Source of the DNA: an uncultured Lachnospiraceae bacterium
GTDB taxonomy: Bacteria > Bacillota > Clostridia > Lachnospirales > Lachnospiraceae
Direction of reading: 5' to 3'
NCBI GenBank assembly: GCA_947566645.1
Contig: CANOKL010000039.1
Coordinates: 1 to 41,696 of the forward strand
DNA length: 41,696 nt
The translations under genes were made by a program, and so were the position numbers. Shown here one piece after another: positions 15,344 through 23,907 of this stretch (its first letter is position 1; each line of letters begins with the position of its first letter). The notes beneath the pieces were generated by a model. The model ran no database searches and was not told the origin of the DNA. It saw only the letters and a list, made by a program, of their open reading frames with translations.

Positions 15344-18300
15344 TCAGTATAGCTTAAACAGTCTCTCCGCAAGGATCTCCTCTTCCTCGTATTCAATCAT
15401 CTTCTTTTTGCGCGTTGCCGGGCCTGCACTGATCATCTCATTGATCCGTCCGAAACGGCCCGCGCGGATGCTGGTTTCATTTTTCAGTACTTCCTTTTCC
15501 GTGGAAATGGTATCCTTTCCATTCGTCTCCTGAATATAGTAATTCACAGATTCATCATCATAGAGGATAAACTGCCTTACATACAGATTCTCAAATACCG
15601 GCATCAGCACCTCAGACTGATAGCCGAGGGACTCCCTCTCCTGTGTCTTTCTCTTATAGAACAGCTGCACCTTACTTCCATCAGAGGCCTGATAGAAGAT
15701 CATTGCCTTGTCAAACAGCTGTACCTCTCTCAGCCACTCAGCCTTATATTTCATATAGCTAGGAAGAATGAGCTGCTTTTCGCACATCTCCCTCAGCACC
15801 TGATGGAGCACCGGCTCCAGATCTGCCGGATAGTCCCGTCCTGCATAATAATCCAGCAGCGCGATCTTACACACATCTGTCAGTTCTTCCTTTTCGTCAC
15901 ACTCCTGCGCAATGATCCGGAATACACATCCGTCAATGCTGCGTCCGCGGATCACATATTCTCTGGAGACAAATGCCAGATATGCCTGCTTCAGCCGGAA
16001 ATATGCATTGCCTGACACATAATAATCCTCGAAAATCTTCTCTTCCCTGAACAGATTTTCTGAGAAGACCATCTGTGTAATGATCCGCTCTCCCAGTTTA
16101 TATACCGGGATCCCGTATTCTGACGCTACATTCCACAGACGTTTCATATCTCTTGTAGCGCCGCAGTAATAATTTGCAAGGTACATTAAGGTGACCTTGT
16201 CATACTGGTCCCGCACAAACATCTCAAAACACAGATAGAGAAGGAATGCATCCTCTCTGTAATTCTCCTCCCTGACCGCAGCACTGGCAAGCCGGAATAC
16301 CTCCTTCTCATCAAAGAAGGAGATTCCCTTCTCCCGGATACTTTCAAGAGTGGTAATCACTTCCTCTCCCTGCTCCTGCCTGCCGGCAGCATCCGCGAAA
16401 TTCCTGCACATTTCCAGAAACTTCGGTTCATAGAAAAGACGTTTTGTATCGTATACGATAGAATCCGTATAGTAACGCCCGTCCATGGATTCCCATACAA
16501 CCCTTGATTCTTTGTCATAAAGACGTATAATGGCCCCCTCATCCTCACTGTAGGGAACACGCTGCCTCACCTCTCCGTCCCTTTCGATTACCACTACACA
16601 CTTCATATTCTGAACCTTTGTTGTAATCTCATAAGAATAGCAGATATCCCGCATTGCCTCCATACGCCCTTCATCCATCTCATCCGCCGCACAGAACCGC
16701 TTATATAGAATCTTAAGGTGCTCCGTAATATGGCGCTTCATGAGCTGGTCCCACGTAAAACTCACCATCTGCTCCCGGTATCCGAGATACAGTTCCTCGT
16801 CATTTCCATAGGTCAGAAGGTTCGCGTAGAGAAAGGCGGCCTTTTTATAATCCAGGGCATTTCCATGCATAAAATACAGAAGAATCGTCCTGGGAAGCGC
16901 TCCCCGGAATGTATTTTCATTCAGGGTGATCATATAATATTCATACAGTCTGGCAATCCTCAGCCCCTCATCCATGGCTCTCTGATACCATACAAAATAG
17001 CGCTGCTCCGCCTTATTCCCCTTAATGAGAAGCGTACAGATCGTATTCAGGATCATGGTCTCACTGTACAGCTTATAGAGCCGTTCCAGGATACGGAACA
17101 GATCCGGACGGAATTCCTTCTGCTGGCTTGCTATATTTGCCACATACAGTGCAACCTCTTTTGAGATCAGGCGGTGCTTTGTGGCAAAGTTCAGCACATG
17201 GGTCTCGAACTGTCCCAGCTTCTTAAGAAGCGTGGGCTTCTCGTGATAGCACAGATATGCCTCCAGATAAAACAGTACATCATGGACTTCGAACTCATAC
17301 TGCTGCTCCAGCACCTCCAGCCTCTTATAAGGGTTCTTGTATCTCTGGTCAAGCTGAAGAAGCATATAGAGAAGAATCCAGGAATCCTGATGTCTGAGAT
17401 AGGTCTTCCCGATCTCGTCAAGTACCCGCTCCGTATGTGCCCTGTTGCCCCGTATCAGAGCTGTAAGGAACAGATAGTAACAGTTCGTAAGCGGATCCTT
17501 TCCGATGGCAAATCTGTTGTAATTATAATTCTCCAGAATCCATTTTGCCTCTTCCATGCGGTTTCCTATAATATAGACATGAGCCTGGATAAGCTGGTAC
17601 ATCTCACTCTGCGGCTCAATCTTCCGGATGGACAAAAGCTTCTCAATCGCGCTGTCCACCCAGGTCTTAAGCTCCATCCTCCCGGCAACATATCCGATAT
17701 ATTCCTTCACAACCTGTGCAGACAAAAGTTCCGGCACATGGTGGTTCTCATCGTACTCCTGATTCTGAAGCACCTCCACCTCATAGACAAGGGTCTCATA
17801 CGGCGTGATAAACCGAAGCGCCCCATAGTTCCGCCCGCCGTGCAGATATTCCGGCCGGACATAATATTCCACCTCATACGTATTTCCCACGAAATCCTCT
17901 GTCGTGATCTCTGCCTTGGACGCCTTCAGGAAAGCCCCCTCTGTCTCTATACGCACAAGCATATAACCCCATGTATTCTTCGTGAGCGTCAGCACACCCT
18001 TTGTGGACTGGTCAATATCCTCAAAAAGCATCCCCTCACCCGGAAGGGTCAGAAAAATACACTCCTTAAGCTTAACACCCACAAGAAACTCCTCAAGCGC
18101 CTGCTCGCCCAGTGACCATTTTCTCATATTATCATACAGATAAAAGATACGTTCATTTTCATATTTTAAAATACTGTAAAAATCCCTGGAACGGAACAAT
18201 CTTGCCGCCTCAGAATAATCCTTGATGGCAAGCTTTTTAAAGTCCTCTGTATTCTGGACCTTCCCGTATGCAGTTGTTACATACGGCTTTTCCACAATTG

Positions 18301-18628
18301 CCGTAAAGGAAAGCTCATATTCACCGCCTGTACAGACAACCGTAAACTTTCCTTCCTCCACATGTCCCGGCGGCAGTCCCTTCCCATCATAGGTGAACTC
18401 CACCCTGGCCGGATTCCCGTCAAACCCTGAATCCTTCAAATGTACACGAAAAGAAGACGGGTAGATAAGCCCCCGTATCGCGCTGTCATTATTACTCCTT
18501 ATTAAGAAACTCCCCCTGAATACTTCCCCTTCTCCAATTATCAGTACCAGATTCGTTTCTTCAAACACAACCTCCGGTCTCGGTATCCGGAAGTTCCCTT
18601 TTGAAAATTTCTGGATTTTGTTTTTCAA
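15344..18628 (-). CDS. DUF5717-like large helical-repeat protein
   Basis: A 1094-residue protein with no signal peptide or membrane segment, first gene of a three-gene operon. Residues 1-115 look beta-rich (PEVVFEETNLVLIIGEGEVF, GGEYELSFTAIVEKPYVTT), and a second beta-rich block follows near 190-290. From about 310 to 950 the sequence is dominated by amphipathic helices in TPR/SEL1-like spacing. Another beta segment around 670-720 includes MKCVVVIERDGEVRQRVPYS. The start codon is TTG with a modest AGGTG ribosome site; no ATG is nearby. The C terminus (MIEYEEEEILAERLFKLY) is acidic. Function is unknown; a scaffold role with the HSP70-like partner is an inference. Confidence 0.75.
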   Translation of the reverse strand: MKNKIQKFSKGNFRIPRPEVVFEETNLVLIIGEGEVFRGSFLIRSNNDSAIRGLIYPSSFRVHLKDSGFDGNPARVEFTYDGKGLPPGHVEEGKFTVVCTGGEYELSFTAIVEKPYVTTAYGKVQNTEDFKKLAIKDYSEAARLFRSRDFYSILKYENERIFYLYDNMRKWSLGEQALEEFLVGVKLKECIFLTLPGEGMLFEDIDQSTKGVLTLTKNTWGYMLVRIETEGAFLKASKAEITTEDFVGNTYEVEYYVRPEYLHGGRNYGALRFITPYETLVYEVEVLQNQEYDENHHVPELLSAQVVKEYIGYVAGRMELKTWVDSAIEKLLSIRKIEPQSEMYQLIQAHVYIIGNRMEEAKWILENYNYNRFAIGKDPLTNCYYLFLTALIRGNRAHTERVLDEIGKTYLRHQDSWILLYMLLQLDQRYKNPYKRLEVLEQQYEFEVHDVLFYLEAYLCYHEKPTLLKKLGQFETHVLNFATKHRLISKEVALYVANIASQQKEFRPDLFRILERLYKLYSETMILNTICTLLIKGNKAEQRYFVWYQRAMDEGLRIARLYEYYMITLNENTFRGALPRTILLYFMHGNALDYKKAAFLYANLLTYGNDEELYLGYREQMVSFTWDQLMKRHITEHLKILYKRFCAADEMDEGRMEAMRDICYSYEITTKVQNMKCVVVIERDGEVRQRVPYSEDEGAIIRLYDKESRVVWESMDGRYYTDSIVYDTKRLFYEPKFLEMCRNFADAAGRQEQGEEVITTLESIREKGISFFDEKEVFRLASAAVREENYREDAFLLYLCFEMFVRDQYDKVTLMYLANYYCGATRDMKRLWNVASEYGIPVYKLGERIITQMVFSENLFREEKIFEDYYVSGNAYFRLKQAYLAFVSREYVIRGRSIDGCVFRIIAQECDEKEELTDVCKIALLDYYAGRDYPADLEPVLHQVLREMCEKQLILPSYMKYKAEWLREVQLFDKAMIFYQASDGSKVQLFYKRKTQERESLGYQSEVLMPVFENLYVRQFILYDDESVNYYIQETNGKDTISTEKEVLKNETSIRAGRFGRINEMISAGPATRKKKMIEYEEEEILAERLFKLY

Positions 18629-18731
18629 GCTCTACACCTGCTTCTTTCGCTGCTATTTATCTAAAACGTACCTTCCCGGCATCCTGGTCACCCCATGGCA
18701 CAAAAGGCGTCTGAAAACATACGTATAATGA

Positions 18732-18761
18732 ATTATATCATTATTCGACCAGTAATATCAA
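18732..18761 (-). promoter_or_regulatory. probable promoter of the DUF5717 operon
   Basis: Minus-strand TTGATA (18761-18756), 18-base spacer, TATAAT (18737-18732). An inverted repeat ATAATGA/TCATTAT flanks the -10 box. The 5' leader would be about 100 bases. Confidence 0.5.
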
Positions 18762-18797
18762 TGCTGTAGACACAAAATCTTAAATTTTTACATATTG

Positions 18798-18829
18798 GGG
18801 ACGGGGCATTTTTAAAAATGCCCCGTCCC
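18798..18829. repeat. GGGACGGGG palindrome, copy 1
   Basis: Perfect palindrome with 16-base arms (18798-18813 and 18814-18829) of the GGGACGGGGCATTTTT type. Its last base overlaps the stop codon of the cupin gene (TAG at 18829-18831). It is probably that gene's terminator and belongs to a four-copy family in the window. Confidence 0.9.
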
Positions 18830-19170
18830 TACTTTAAGATCAGTGCAACGAATGACAGGTCGTATTTCCCTGTATTCACCATGGCATGGCCATCCCCGTC
18901 TTTGCAGAAAAACACATCTCCAGCTTCTGCCGGTATGTCCTTCCCATTATCATTATATACGCCGCTTCCGCTTAGAATATAATAAGTCTCAGTCTCCCCG
19001 TGATGTTCATGATAGCCAAGTCCGCAGCCTGCCGGAAGAGTCATCCTCGAAAAGAGCCTGCAGTGTTCACCGAGATCTCCCTGTCCCAGAAACGGCTCGT
19101 TTAAGATATAGCCCTCCCCGCCCTTCGCATGGTCTTCCCTTATAATTTCTCTTTCTGTTGCTTTTGTCAT
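18829..19170 (-). CDS. single-domain cupin protein
   Basis: A 113-residue cupin. Motif 1 is GYHEHHGETETYYILSGSG with the HxH and Glu metal ligands, and motif 2 is GDVFFCKDGDGHAMVN with the second histidine. Such small cupins bind a metal and may act as isomerases, dioxygenases or sugar/ligand sensors; the substrate cannot be read from sequence. AAGGAGG lies 6 bases before the ATG. It is a monocistronic unit with its own good promoter and a palindromic terminator that overlaps the stop codon. Confidence 0.88.
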   Translation of the reverse strand: MTKATEREIIREDHAKGGEGYILNEPFLGQGDLGEHCRLFSRMTLPAGCGLGYHEHHGETETYYILSGSGVYNDNGKDIPAEAGDVFFCKDGDGHAMVNTGKYDLSFVALILK

Positions 19171-19202
19171 AGTAGTTCCTCCTTAAATCTTATGTTTTCT
19201 CT

Positions 19203-19266
19203 GTAACCGCAGATATCTCTGAAGTTACTTTTCCTCTACTATAACAATACAATACAAAAACGTCAA
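19203..19266 (-). promoter_or_regulatory. cupin gene promoter and leader hairpin
   Basis: Minus-strand TTGACG (19266-19261), 17-base spacer, TATAGT (19243-19238): one mismatch in each box. The leader holds an inverted repeat GTAAC...GTTAC (19203-19207 / 19224-19228) with an inner CAGA/TCTG pairing. Confidence 0.65.
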
Positions 19267-19289
19267 TGAAATTATGAATAGTAATGTAT

Positions 19290-21278
19290 TTACCCCACAA
19301 TGCGGTAGTATTCCCGGGCGGTCATTCCATATACGATTATATAGAATACTGCGAATATGGCAATTGTTGCCGCTGTGCACAAAAGAAACAGGGTTTCGTT
19401 CGCAAGGCCTAAGATTGCTAAAAGCTTTTTTACAACAGTAAAGGCTACCGCAACGTGTAGAATAGCCGTTATAAGCGGAAGGAAGAACACGGTCAGCACC
19501 TGGCTTCTGATGGAACGCTTTACTTCTCTTTTGTCCATTCCTATCTTTTGCATAATCTGATATCTCTCTCTGTCATCGTATCCTTCTGTGATCTGTTTAT
19601 AATAGATAATCAGAACCGTTGCCAGTAAGAACATCAGTCCCAGGTAGATACCGATGAATAAGAGGCCGCCGTACAGACCGTAAAAGCCCTCCCTGGCAAG
19701 CGTCCTGCTCTCGTAGGACGACTCTTCAATCTCATTTTCCACCCTTCTTCTGATTTCTTTTGCTACCGCAATACAGTCATCCTCATTTCCTTTCAGATTA
19801 AAGGCAGCCTCGGATTTTATCCGGCAGACTCTCTGCAGCCAGGCATCCTGCATATCCGATGTTTCATAAATGCTCTTAAGCCATTGTTCTACCTGCTCCC
19901 TCCGGCTGAATACGACATACAGCCCTTCTACTACCCTGCTCTCGCTTTTTTCCTCAATTATGATATCCTTAAGCTCTTTTTTGATCCGGTATGTCTCCCC
20001 GCCAATCGTAAGGGACTTCCATCCATACATGTCTTCTCTTGTTGTGTAGAACAGCACTTCGTCTTCCTCCAGATTTATGTCGTCCCCACTCATCCGGTTA
20101 TAATCCTCCTGCGGGAGCATGTAAAACTCGCAGACATCTTCTATACCATATGCTCCATTTGCTTTCAGGGTAAGCTGATTTCCATTCTTGACCGCTGCCC
20201 CCATACCATAATGGGCAGTCATTCTGTCTTTTGTATCCACGCCATACTCTTTTGTTGTCTCGCGGATGATCTCTTCCAGCTTTTCCTCCTTTTCTTTTGT
20301 TGTCCCATAAATATCAATGTCGATTTCCCTCGGATATCTTGCATAAACTGTATCCTCTGCACCCAGATACATACTCACAGAAGTAGACACAAGAATCAGG
20401 ACTATGGTACTTAAGATGCAGATGCTGGCAAGACCTGCTGCGTTCTGCTTCATCCGGTAAAGCATTCCTGACACTGAAACAAAATGACTGCTCTTGTAAT
20501 AATAATTCTTATTATTCTTCAGAAGCTTTAAAAATGCGATGCTTCCTGCAATAAATAATGCATAAGTTCCAAGTATAACTACAATAACTGCCCCAAGAAA
20601 CCGGTACACTGCTGCTAAAGGAGACGGAACCGTAAGCGCGGTATAGTAGCCGTATCCAACCAGTACAAGTCCTGCAAATGTCAGCAGATGCCTTGTCTTT
20701 GGCTCCCGTTCCCCCTGGCTGCTCCCTCTTAACAGCTCAGCCGGATGCGCAAGCCTCACCTGTATCAGGTTGTAAAAAAGTGTCATGGCAAAGATAAAGC
20801 AAAAAAGCACCAGGGTCTTAATCAGGGTATCCCGGGGAATCATGTACTCTATCCTCGTGTCATAATTAAGGAGCCGGATTAAAAGAAGCCACATAAGCTT
20901 GCTAAAAAGAGCACCTGTCAAAAGCCCTGCTCCAAGGCTGATTCCTGCCACAATGATTGTTTCAAGCATCAGCATTTTTGCAATATGCCTCTTCCCCATT
21001 CCAAGAATATTGTATACGCCGATTTCCTTTTTCCGCCGTTTGATCAAAAAACTATTTGTATAAAACAGGAAGATAACTGCGAACACCATAACAACAACCG
21101 AAGCACACTCAAGAACCACTGCAAGCCTTCCTTCTCCTATACTGTCATTCATCGCCAGCCCATCCATGATAAAATACATCATAACCGTTAAGACCGAAGC
21201 CAGTATATACGGGACATAAGTCTTCCGGTTATTTTTTATGTTCGTCACTGCAAGTCTTGCATAAATCTTTCTATTCAT
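19290..21278 (-). CDS. BceB-type ABC transporter permease
   Basis: A 662-residue permease of the peptide-antibiotic sensing/detoxification family. It has a first membrane helix at the N terminus (YVPYILASVLTVMMYFIMDG), FtsX-type helix groups near residues 55-310, then a large extracellular domain of about 200 residues (roughly 310-510), and a final FtsX-type group (LFIGIYLGLMFLLATVLIIY onwards). This layout is typical of BceB. It overlaps the ATPase gene by 8 bases, with GGAGG 8 bases before the ATG. With the neighbouring kinase and regulator it forms a Bce module. The ligand, such as bacitracin, a lantibiotic or a host peptide, is not predictable. Confidence 0.92.
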   Translation of the reverse strand: MNRKIYARLAVTNIKNNRKTYVPYILASVLTVMMYFIMDGLAMNDSIGEGRLAVVLECASVVVMVFAVIFLFYTNSFLIKRRKKEIGVYNILGMGKRHIAKMLMLETIIVAGISLGAGLLTGALFSKLMWLLLIRLLNYDTRIEYMIPRDTLIKTLVLFCFIFAMTLFYNLIQVRLAHPAELLRGSSQGEREPKTRHLLTFAGLVLVGYGYYTALTVPSPLAAVYRFLGAVIVVILGTYALFIAGSIAFLKLLKNNKNYYYKSSHFVSVSGMLYRMKQNAAGLASICILSTIVLILVSTSVSMYLGAEDTVYARYPREIDIDIYGTTKEKEEKLEEIIRETTKEYGVDTKDRMTAHYGMGAAVKNGNQLTLKANGAYGIEDVCEFYMLPQEDYNRMSGDDINLEEDEVLFYTTREDMYGWKSLTIGGETYRIKKELKDIIIEEKSESRVVEGLYVVFSRREQVEQWLKSIYETSDMQDAWLQRVCRIKSEAAFNLKGNEDDCIAVAKEIRRRVENEIEESSYESRTLAREGFYGLYGGLLFIGIYLGLMFLLATVLIIYYKQITEGYDDRERYQIMQKIGMDKREVKRSIRSQVLTVFFLPLITAILHVAVAFTVVKKLLAILGLANETLFLLCTAATIAIFAVFYIIVYGMTAREYYRIVG

Positions 21279-22044
21279 CCTTCACGCCTCCTGTCATGAG
21301 CACAGTAAGGGTATCGGAGATCTTCTGAAACATCTGCTCATTTGTAAGATTCCCTCTGTAAAGCTGGTGGAATACTTCTCCGTCCTTAATAAATAAAATC
21401 CTGTTTGCCGTACTTGCTGCCTTAACGCTGTGAGTTACCATAAGGATTGTCTGCCCGTCACGGTTAATCTCTGAAAAAAGTGCCAGGAGCTCGTCCGAAG
21501 AGCGGGAATCCAGCGCCCCGGTCGGTTCGTCCGCAAGAATGATCTGGGGTTTTGTGATCAGCGCCCTGGCAACTGCTGTCCTCTGCTTCTGTCCTCCTGA
21601 GATTTCGTAAGGAAACTTTCCGAGAATCTCCTGGATTCCCAACTTTTTTGCGATCGGTTCCAGCCTCTTTTCCATTTCCTCATATTTCCTGCCGGAAAGT
21701 ACCAGCGGAAGGAAGATATTATCCTGCACAGAAAACGTATCCAGAAGATTAAAGTCCTGAAACACGAACCCCAGGTTCTGACGTCTGAAGGCAGCCATCT
21801 CCTTTTCCGTAATTTTTCCAATATCATTCCCCTTCAGATACACCTTCCCATTCGTCGGCCTGTCAAGGGCGGCCAGTATATTCAGAAGCGTTGTCTTCCC
21901 CGAACCGGATTCTCCCATAATCGCCACATATTCTCCGGCCTCTGCGGAAAAGCTCACATCCCGGAGCGCCTCCACCTGGCTGCCTCCCAGTCTGGTGGTG
22001 TATATTTTCTTTACATTCTTCACATCTAAAAGTGCCATGTTCAT
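21271..22044 (-). CDS. BceA-type ABC transporter ATPase
   Basis: A 257-residue ATPase of the MacB/BceA group. Walker A is GESGSGKTT near residue 45, the Q-loop FVFQDFNLLD, the signature EISGGQKQRTAVARAL, Walker B IILADEPTGALDS and the H-loop MVTHS. It powers the overlapping permease. Starts at 22044 and two codons later are both possible; the ribosome site AAGGAAAGG fits either. The upstream gap of about 110 bases contains a probable regulator-controlled promoter. Confidence 0.94.
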   Translation of the reverse strand: MNMALLDVKNVKKIYTTRLGGSQVEALRDVSFSAEAGEYVAIMGESGSGKTTLLNILAALDRPTNGKVYLKGNDIGKITEKEMAAFRRQNLGFVFQDFNLLDTFSVQDNIFLPLVLSGRKYEEMEKRLEPIAKKLGIQEILGKFPYEISGGQKQRTAVARALITKPQIILADEPTGALDSRSSDELLALFSEINRDGQTILMVTHSVKAASTANRILFIKDGEVFHQLYRGNLTNEQMFQKISDTLTVLMTGGVKDE

Positions 22045-22081
22045 CCCATCCTTTCCTTATTTCAGTTTTTTTTACAATTCC

Positions 22082-22131
22082 ATTATAGAAAAAAGGAAAA
22101 TGCCCTGCCATTGATTCAGATTACATTTTCC
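22082..22131 (-). promoter_or_regulatory. probable BceR-controlled promoter of the transporter genes
   Basis: Minus-strand TATAAT (22087-22082) has only a poor -35 match 17 bases upstream. An inverted repeat GGAAAATG (22095-22102) / CATTTTCC (22124-22131) spans the -35 region. A good -10 with a weak -35 and an upstream dyad fits activation by the adjacent response regulator. Confidence 0.5.
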
Positions 22132-22157
22132 CTTTATTTCTTACAATTTTGAAAGGT

Positions 22158-23171
22158 TTACTCCACATGGAGCTCTGAATGTGAAAAACACAGAAAAACC
22201 TTCGTTCCTCTGTCCGGCTCTGATTCGATGCGGATTCCGTGCCCAAGCCGGTCCATGACTGTCCGGCTTAAGTATAAACCGATTCCCGTGGACTTCCTGC
22301 CGCTGCGCCCATTATAGCCCGTAAATCCTCTCTCAAAAACCCTGGGAAGATCCTCCGGGCAGATCCCGATTCCTGTATCTGCAATAACCAGCTCCTCCCC
22401 CTTCATATAAATGGATACACAGGCGTCTTCCCCTGATGTATACTTGAGGGCATTCGAAAGAAGCTGCTCCACAACAAATGAAATCCACTTTTCATCTGTC
22501 AGTACTTTTCTCTCCACAGGGTCATATCTAAGCCTGATCTTCTGCAGAATAAACATCTGGGAATACTTGCGGATACATTTCTTAAGAATCTCGTCAAGAT
22601 CATACACATCAAAAGAAAGATCCGAAGACATGGATTCCATACGGACATACATCAATGCCATCTCCACATACTGCTCAATCTTAAACAGCTCCAGCTTCAT
22701 CTTTTTGTTCCACTTCCCACATCCTTCATCCCCTGCATCTCCCTGCATCTGAATCAGGAGGCGGAGGCCTGCAATCGGCGTCTTAATCTGATGCACCCAC
22801 ATACTATAATAAGTGCCCATCTCCTGCCTGGCAATCCGTCCTTCTGTCGCCAGCTCCAGCTTCTCTTCATACAGGCGTTTCAGAATCCTCTGATAGTCCT
22901 CCTCAATAAGACCAGGCGGGACAGGAAGGCTCTCAAGTCCTGCTTCCATCCCACTTTCCAACTCCAAAAGCTCCCTGTGCCGGCGCGCATACTTCAAAAA
23001 CCCCAGAAGTCCATACAGAAAAGCCACAAAGCCTGCAAGCAGAAACGCATAATTTACTGCCTCCTTCTGAATATCATAAAGCAGAAAAACAACATAAAAA
23101 ACACCGGTGAACCCGGCATACAGACAGATTCCCCCTATATGCTCCCTCAAATAGCCCATCATCACCTTCAT
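22158..23171 (-). CDS. BceS-type intramembrane-sensing histidine kinase
   Basis: Two N-terminal membrane helices (residues ~10-30 and ~36-60) with almost no extracellular loop are the hallmark of intramembrane-sensing kinases that read the flux of a BceAB transporter. The phosphorylation helix is WVHQIKTPIAGLRLL, the N-box LLSNALKYT, and the G-boxes DTGIGI and STGIGLYLS. I chose the ATG at 23171, which overlaps the regulator's stop as TGATG, over a GTG one codon earlier. Length is about 337 residues. The neighbouring RR and ABC genes complete a Bce module. Confidence 0.93.
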   Translation of the reverse strand: MKVMMGYLREHIGGICLYAGFTGVFYVVFLLYDIQKEAVNYAFLLAGFVAFLYGLLGFLKYARRHRELLELESGMEAGLESLPVPPGLIEEDYQRILKRLYEEKLELATEGRIARQEMGTYYSMWVHQIKTPIAGLRLLIQMQGDAGDEGCGKWNKKMKLELFKIEQYVEMALMYVRMESMSSDLSFDVYDLDEILKKCIRKYSQMFILQKIRLRYDPVERKVLTDEKWISFVVEQLLSNALKYTSGEDACVSIYMKGEELVIADTGIGICPEDLPRVFERGFTGYNGRSGRKSTGIGLYLSRTVMDRLGHGIRIESEPDRGTKVFLCFSHSELHVE

Positions 23172-23842
23172 CACTCTACTATGTATCCAATCCCTTTCTT
23201 CGTCTTAATACAATCACAAAGCCCTAGCTCCAGAAGCTTCCTCCTAAGCCTGGAGACATTCACCGTCAATGTATTATCATCAATAAACTCATCACTCTCC
23301 CACAGACTCGCAATAATCGTATCCCTGGACACAATCCGTCCGGAATTTTCAAACAATAGCCTGAGAATGCGAAATTCATTTTTTGTAAGCAACATCCTCT
23401 GATCCTTATAAGAAACAGACGCATCATTCAGGTTCAGCAGAAGCCCCCTGTACTCCAGTACATTCCCACTCCCCTGAAAAGCATACGCCCTTCTTAATAC
23501 CGCCTGAATCTTCGCCGTCACCACATTCAGGTCAAAAGGCTTTTCTATAAACTCATCCCCGCCCATATTCATAGCCATCACAATATTCATATTATCTGCC
23601 GCTGAGGATAAAAACACAATCGGAACCCTGGAAATCTTCCGGATCTCCTGGCACCAGTGAAACCCGTTAAAAAAAGGAAGCACAATATCAAGAAGCACGA
23701 GCTGCGGGTCAAAAGCCACGAACTCCTCCAGAATACTCCGAAAATCCTTTGCACATGCCGCCTCATAATCCCATCTGCCCAGATGCTCCACCAGAGCACC
23801 CGCAATCGTCATATCATCTTCCACAATAAAAATCCTGTACAT
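23171..23842 (-). CDS. BceR-type OmpR-family response regulator
   Basis: A 223-residue regulator. The receiver domain has the acidic pair (EDD near residue 8) and the phospho-acceptor Asp in LVLLDIVLPFFNGF near residue 55, with Lys in FIEKPFD. The C-terminal winged helix (residues ~125-223, LTKNEFRILRLLFENSGRIVS and VNVSRLRRKL) is OmpR type. It is cotranscribed with the kinase. GAGGAGG lies before the ATG. Only 65 bases separate it from the upstream gene, and most of them are a palindromic repeat. Confidence 0.94.
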   Translation of the reverse strand: MYRIFIVEDDMTIAGALVEHLGRWDYEAACAKDFRSILEEFVAFDPQLVLLDIVLPFFNGFHWCQEIRKISRVPIVFLSSAADNMNIVMAMNMGGDEFIEKPFDLNVVTAKIQAVLRRAYAFQGSGNVLEYRGLLLNLNDASVSYKDQRMLLTKNEFRILRLLFENSGRIVSRDTIIASLWESDEFIDDNTLTVNVSRLRRKLLELGLCDCIKTKKGIGYIVE

Positions 23843-23860
23843 ATCTTATACCTCCTCGTA

Positions 23861-23902
23861 AATTGGGGACGGGGTATTTTTAATTTTACCCCGTCCCCAA
23901 TT
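23861..23902. repeat. GGGACGGGG palindrome, copy 2
   Basis: Perfect 16-base arms (23861-23876 and 23887-23902) with a 10-base AT-rich loop that, unlike the other copies, is not fully palindromic. It begins 5 bases past the hydrolase stop and ends 18 bases before the response regulator start. It may terminate the hydrolase transcript. On the minus strand TTGAAA (23911-23906), 17 bases and TAAAAT (23888-23883) also make a promoter-like arrangement through the repeat. Confidence 0.88.
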
Positions 23903-23907
23903 GATTT

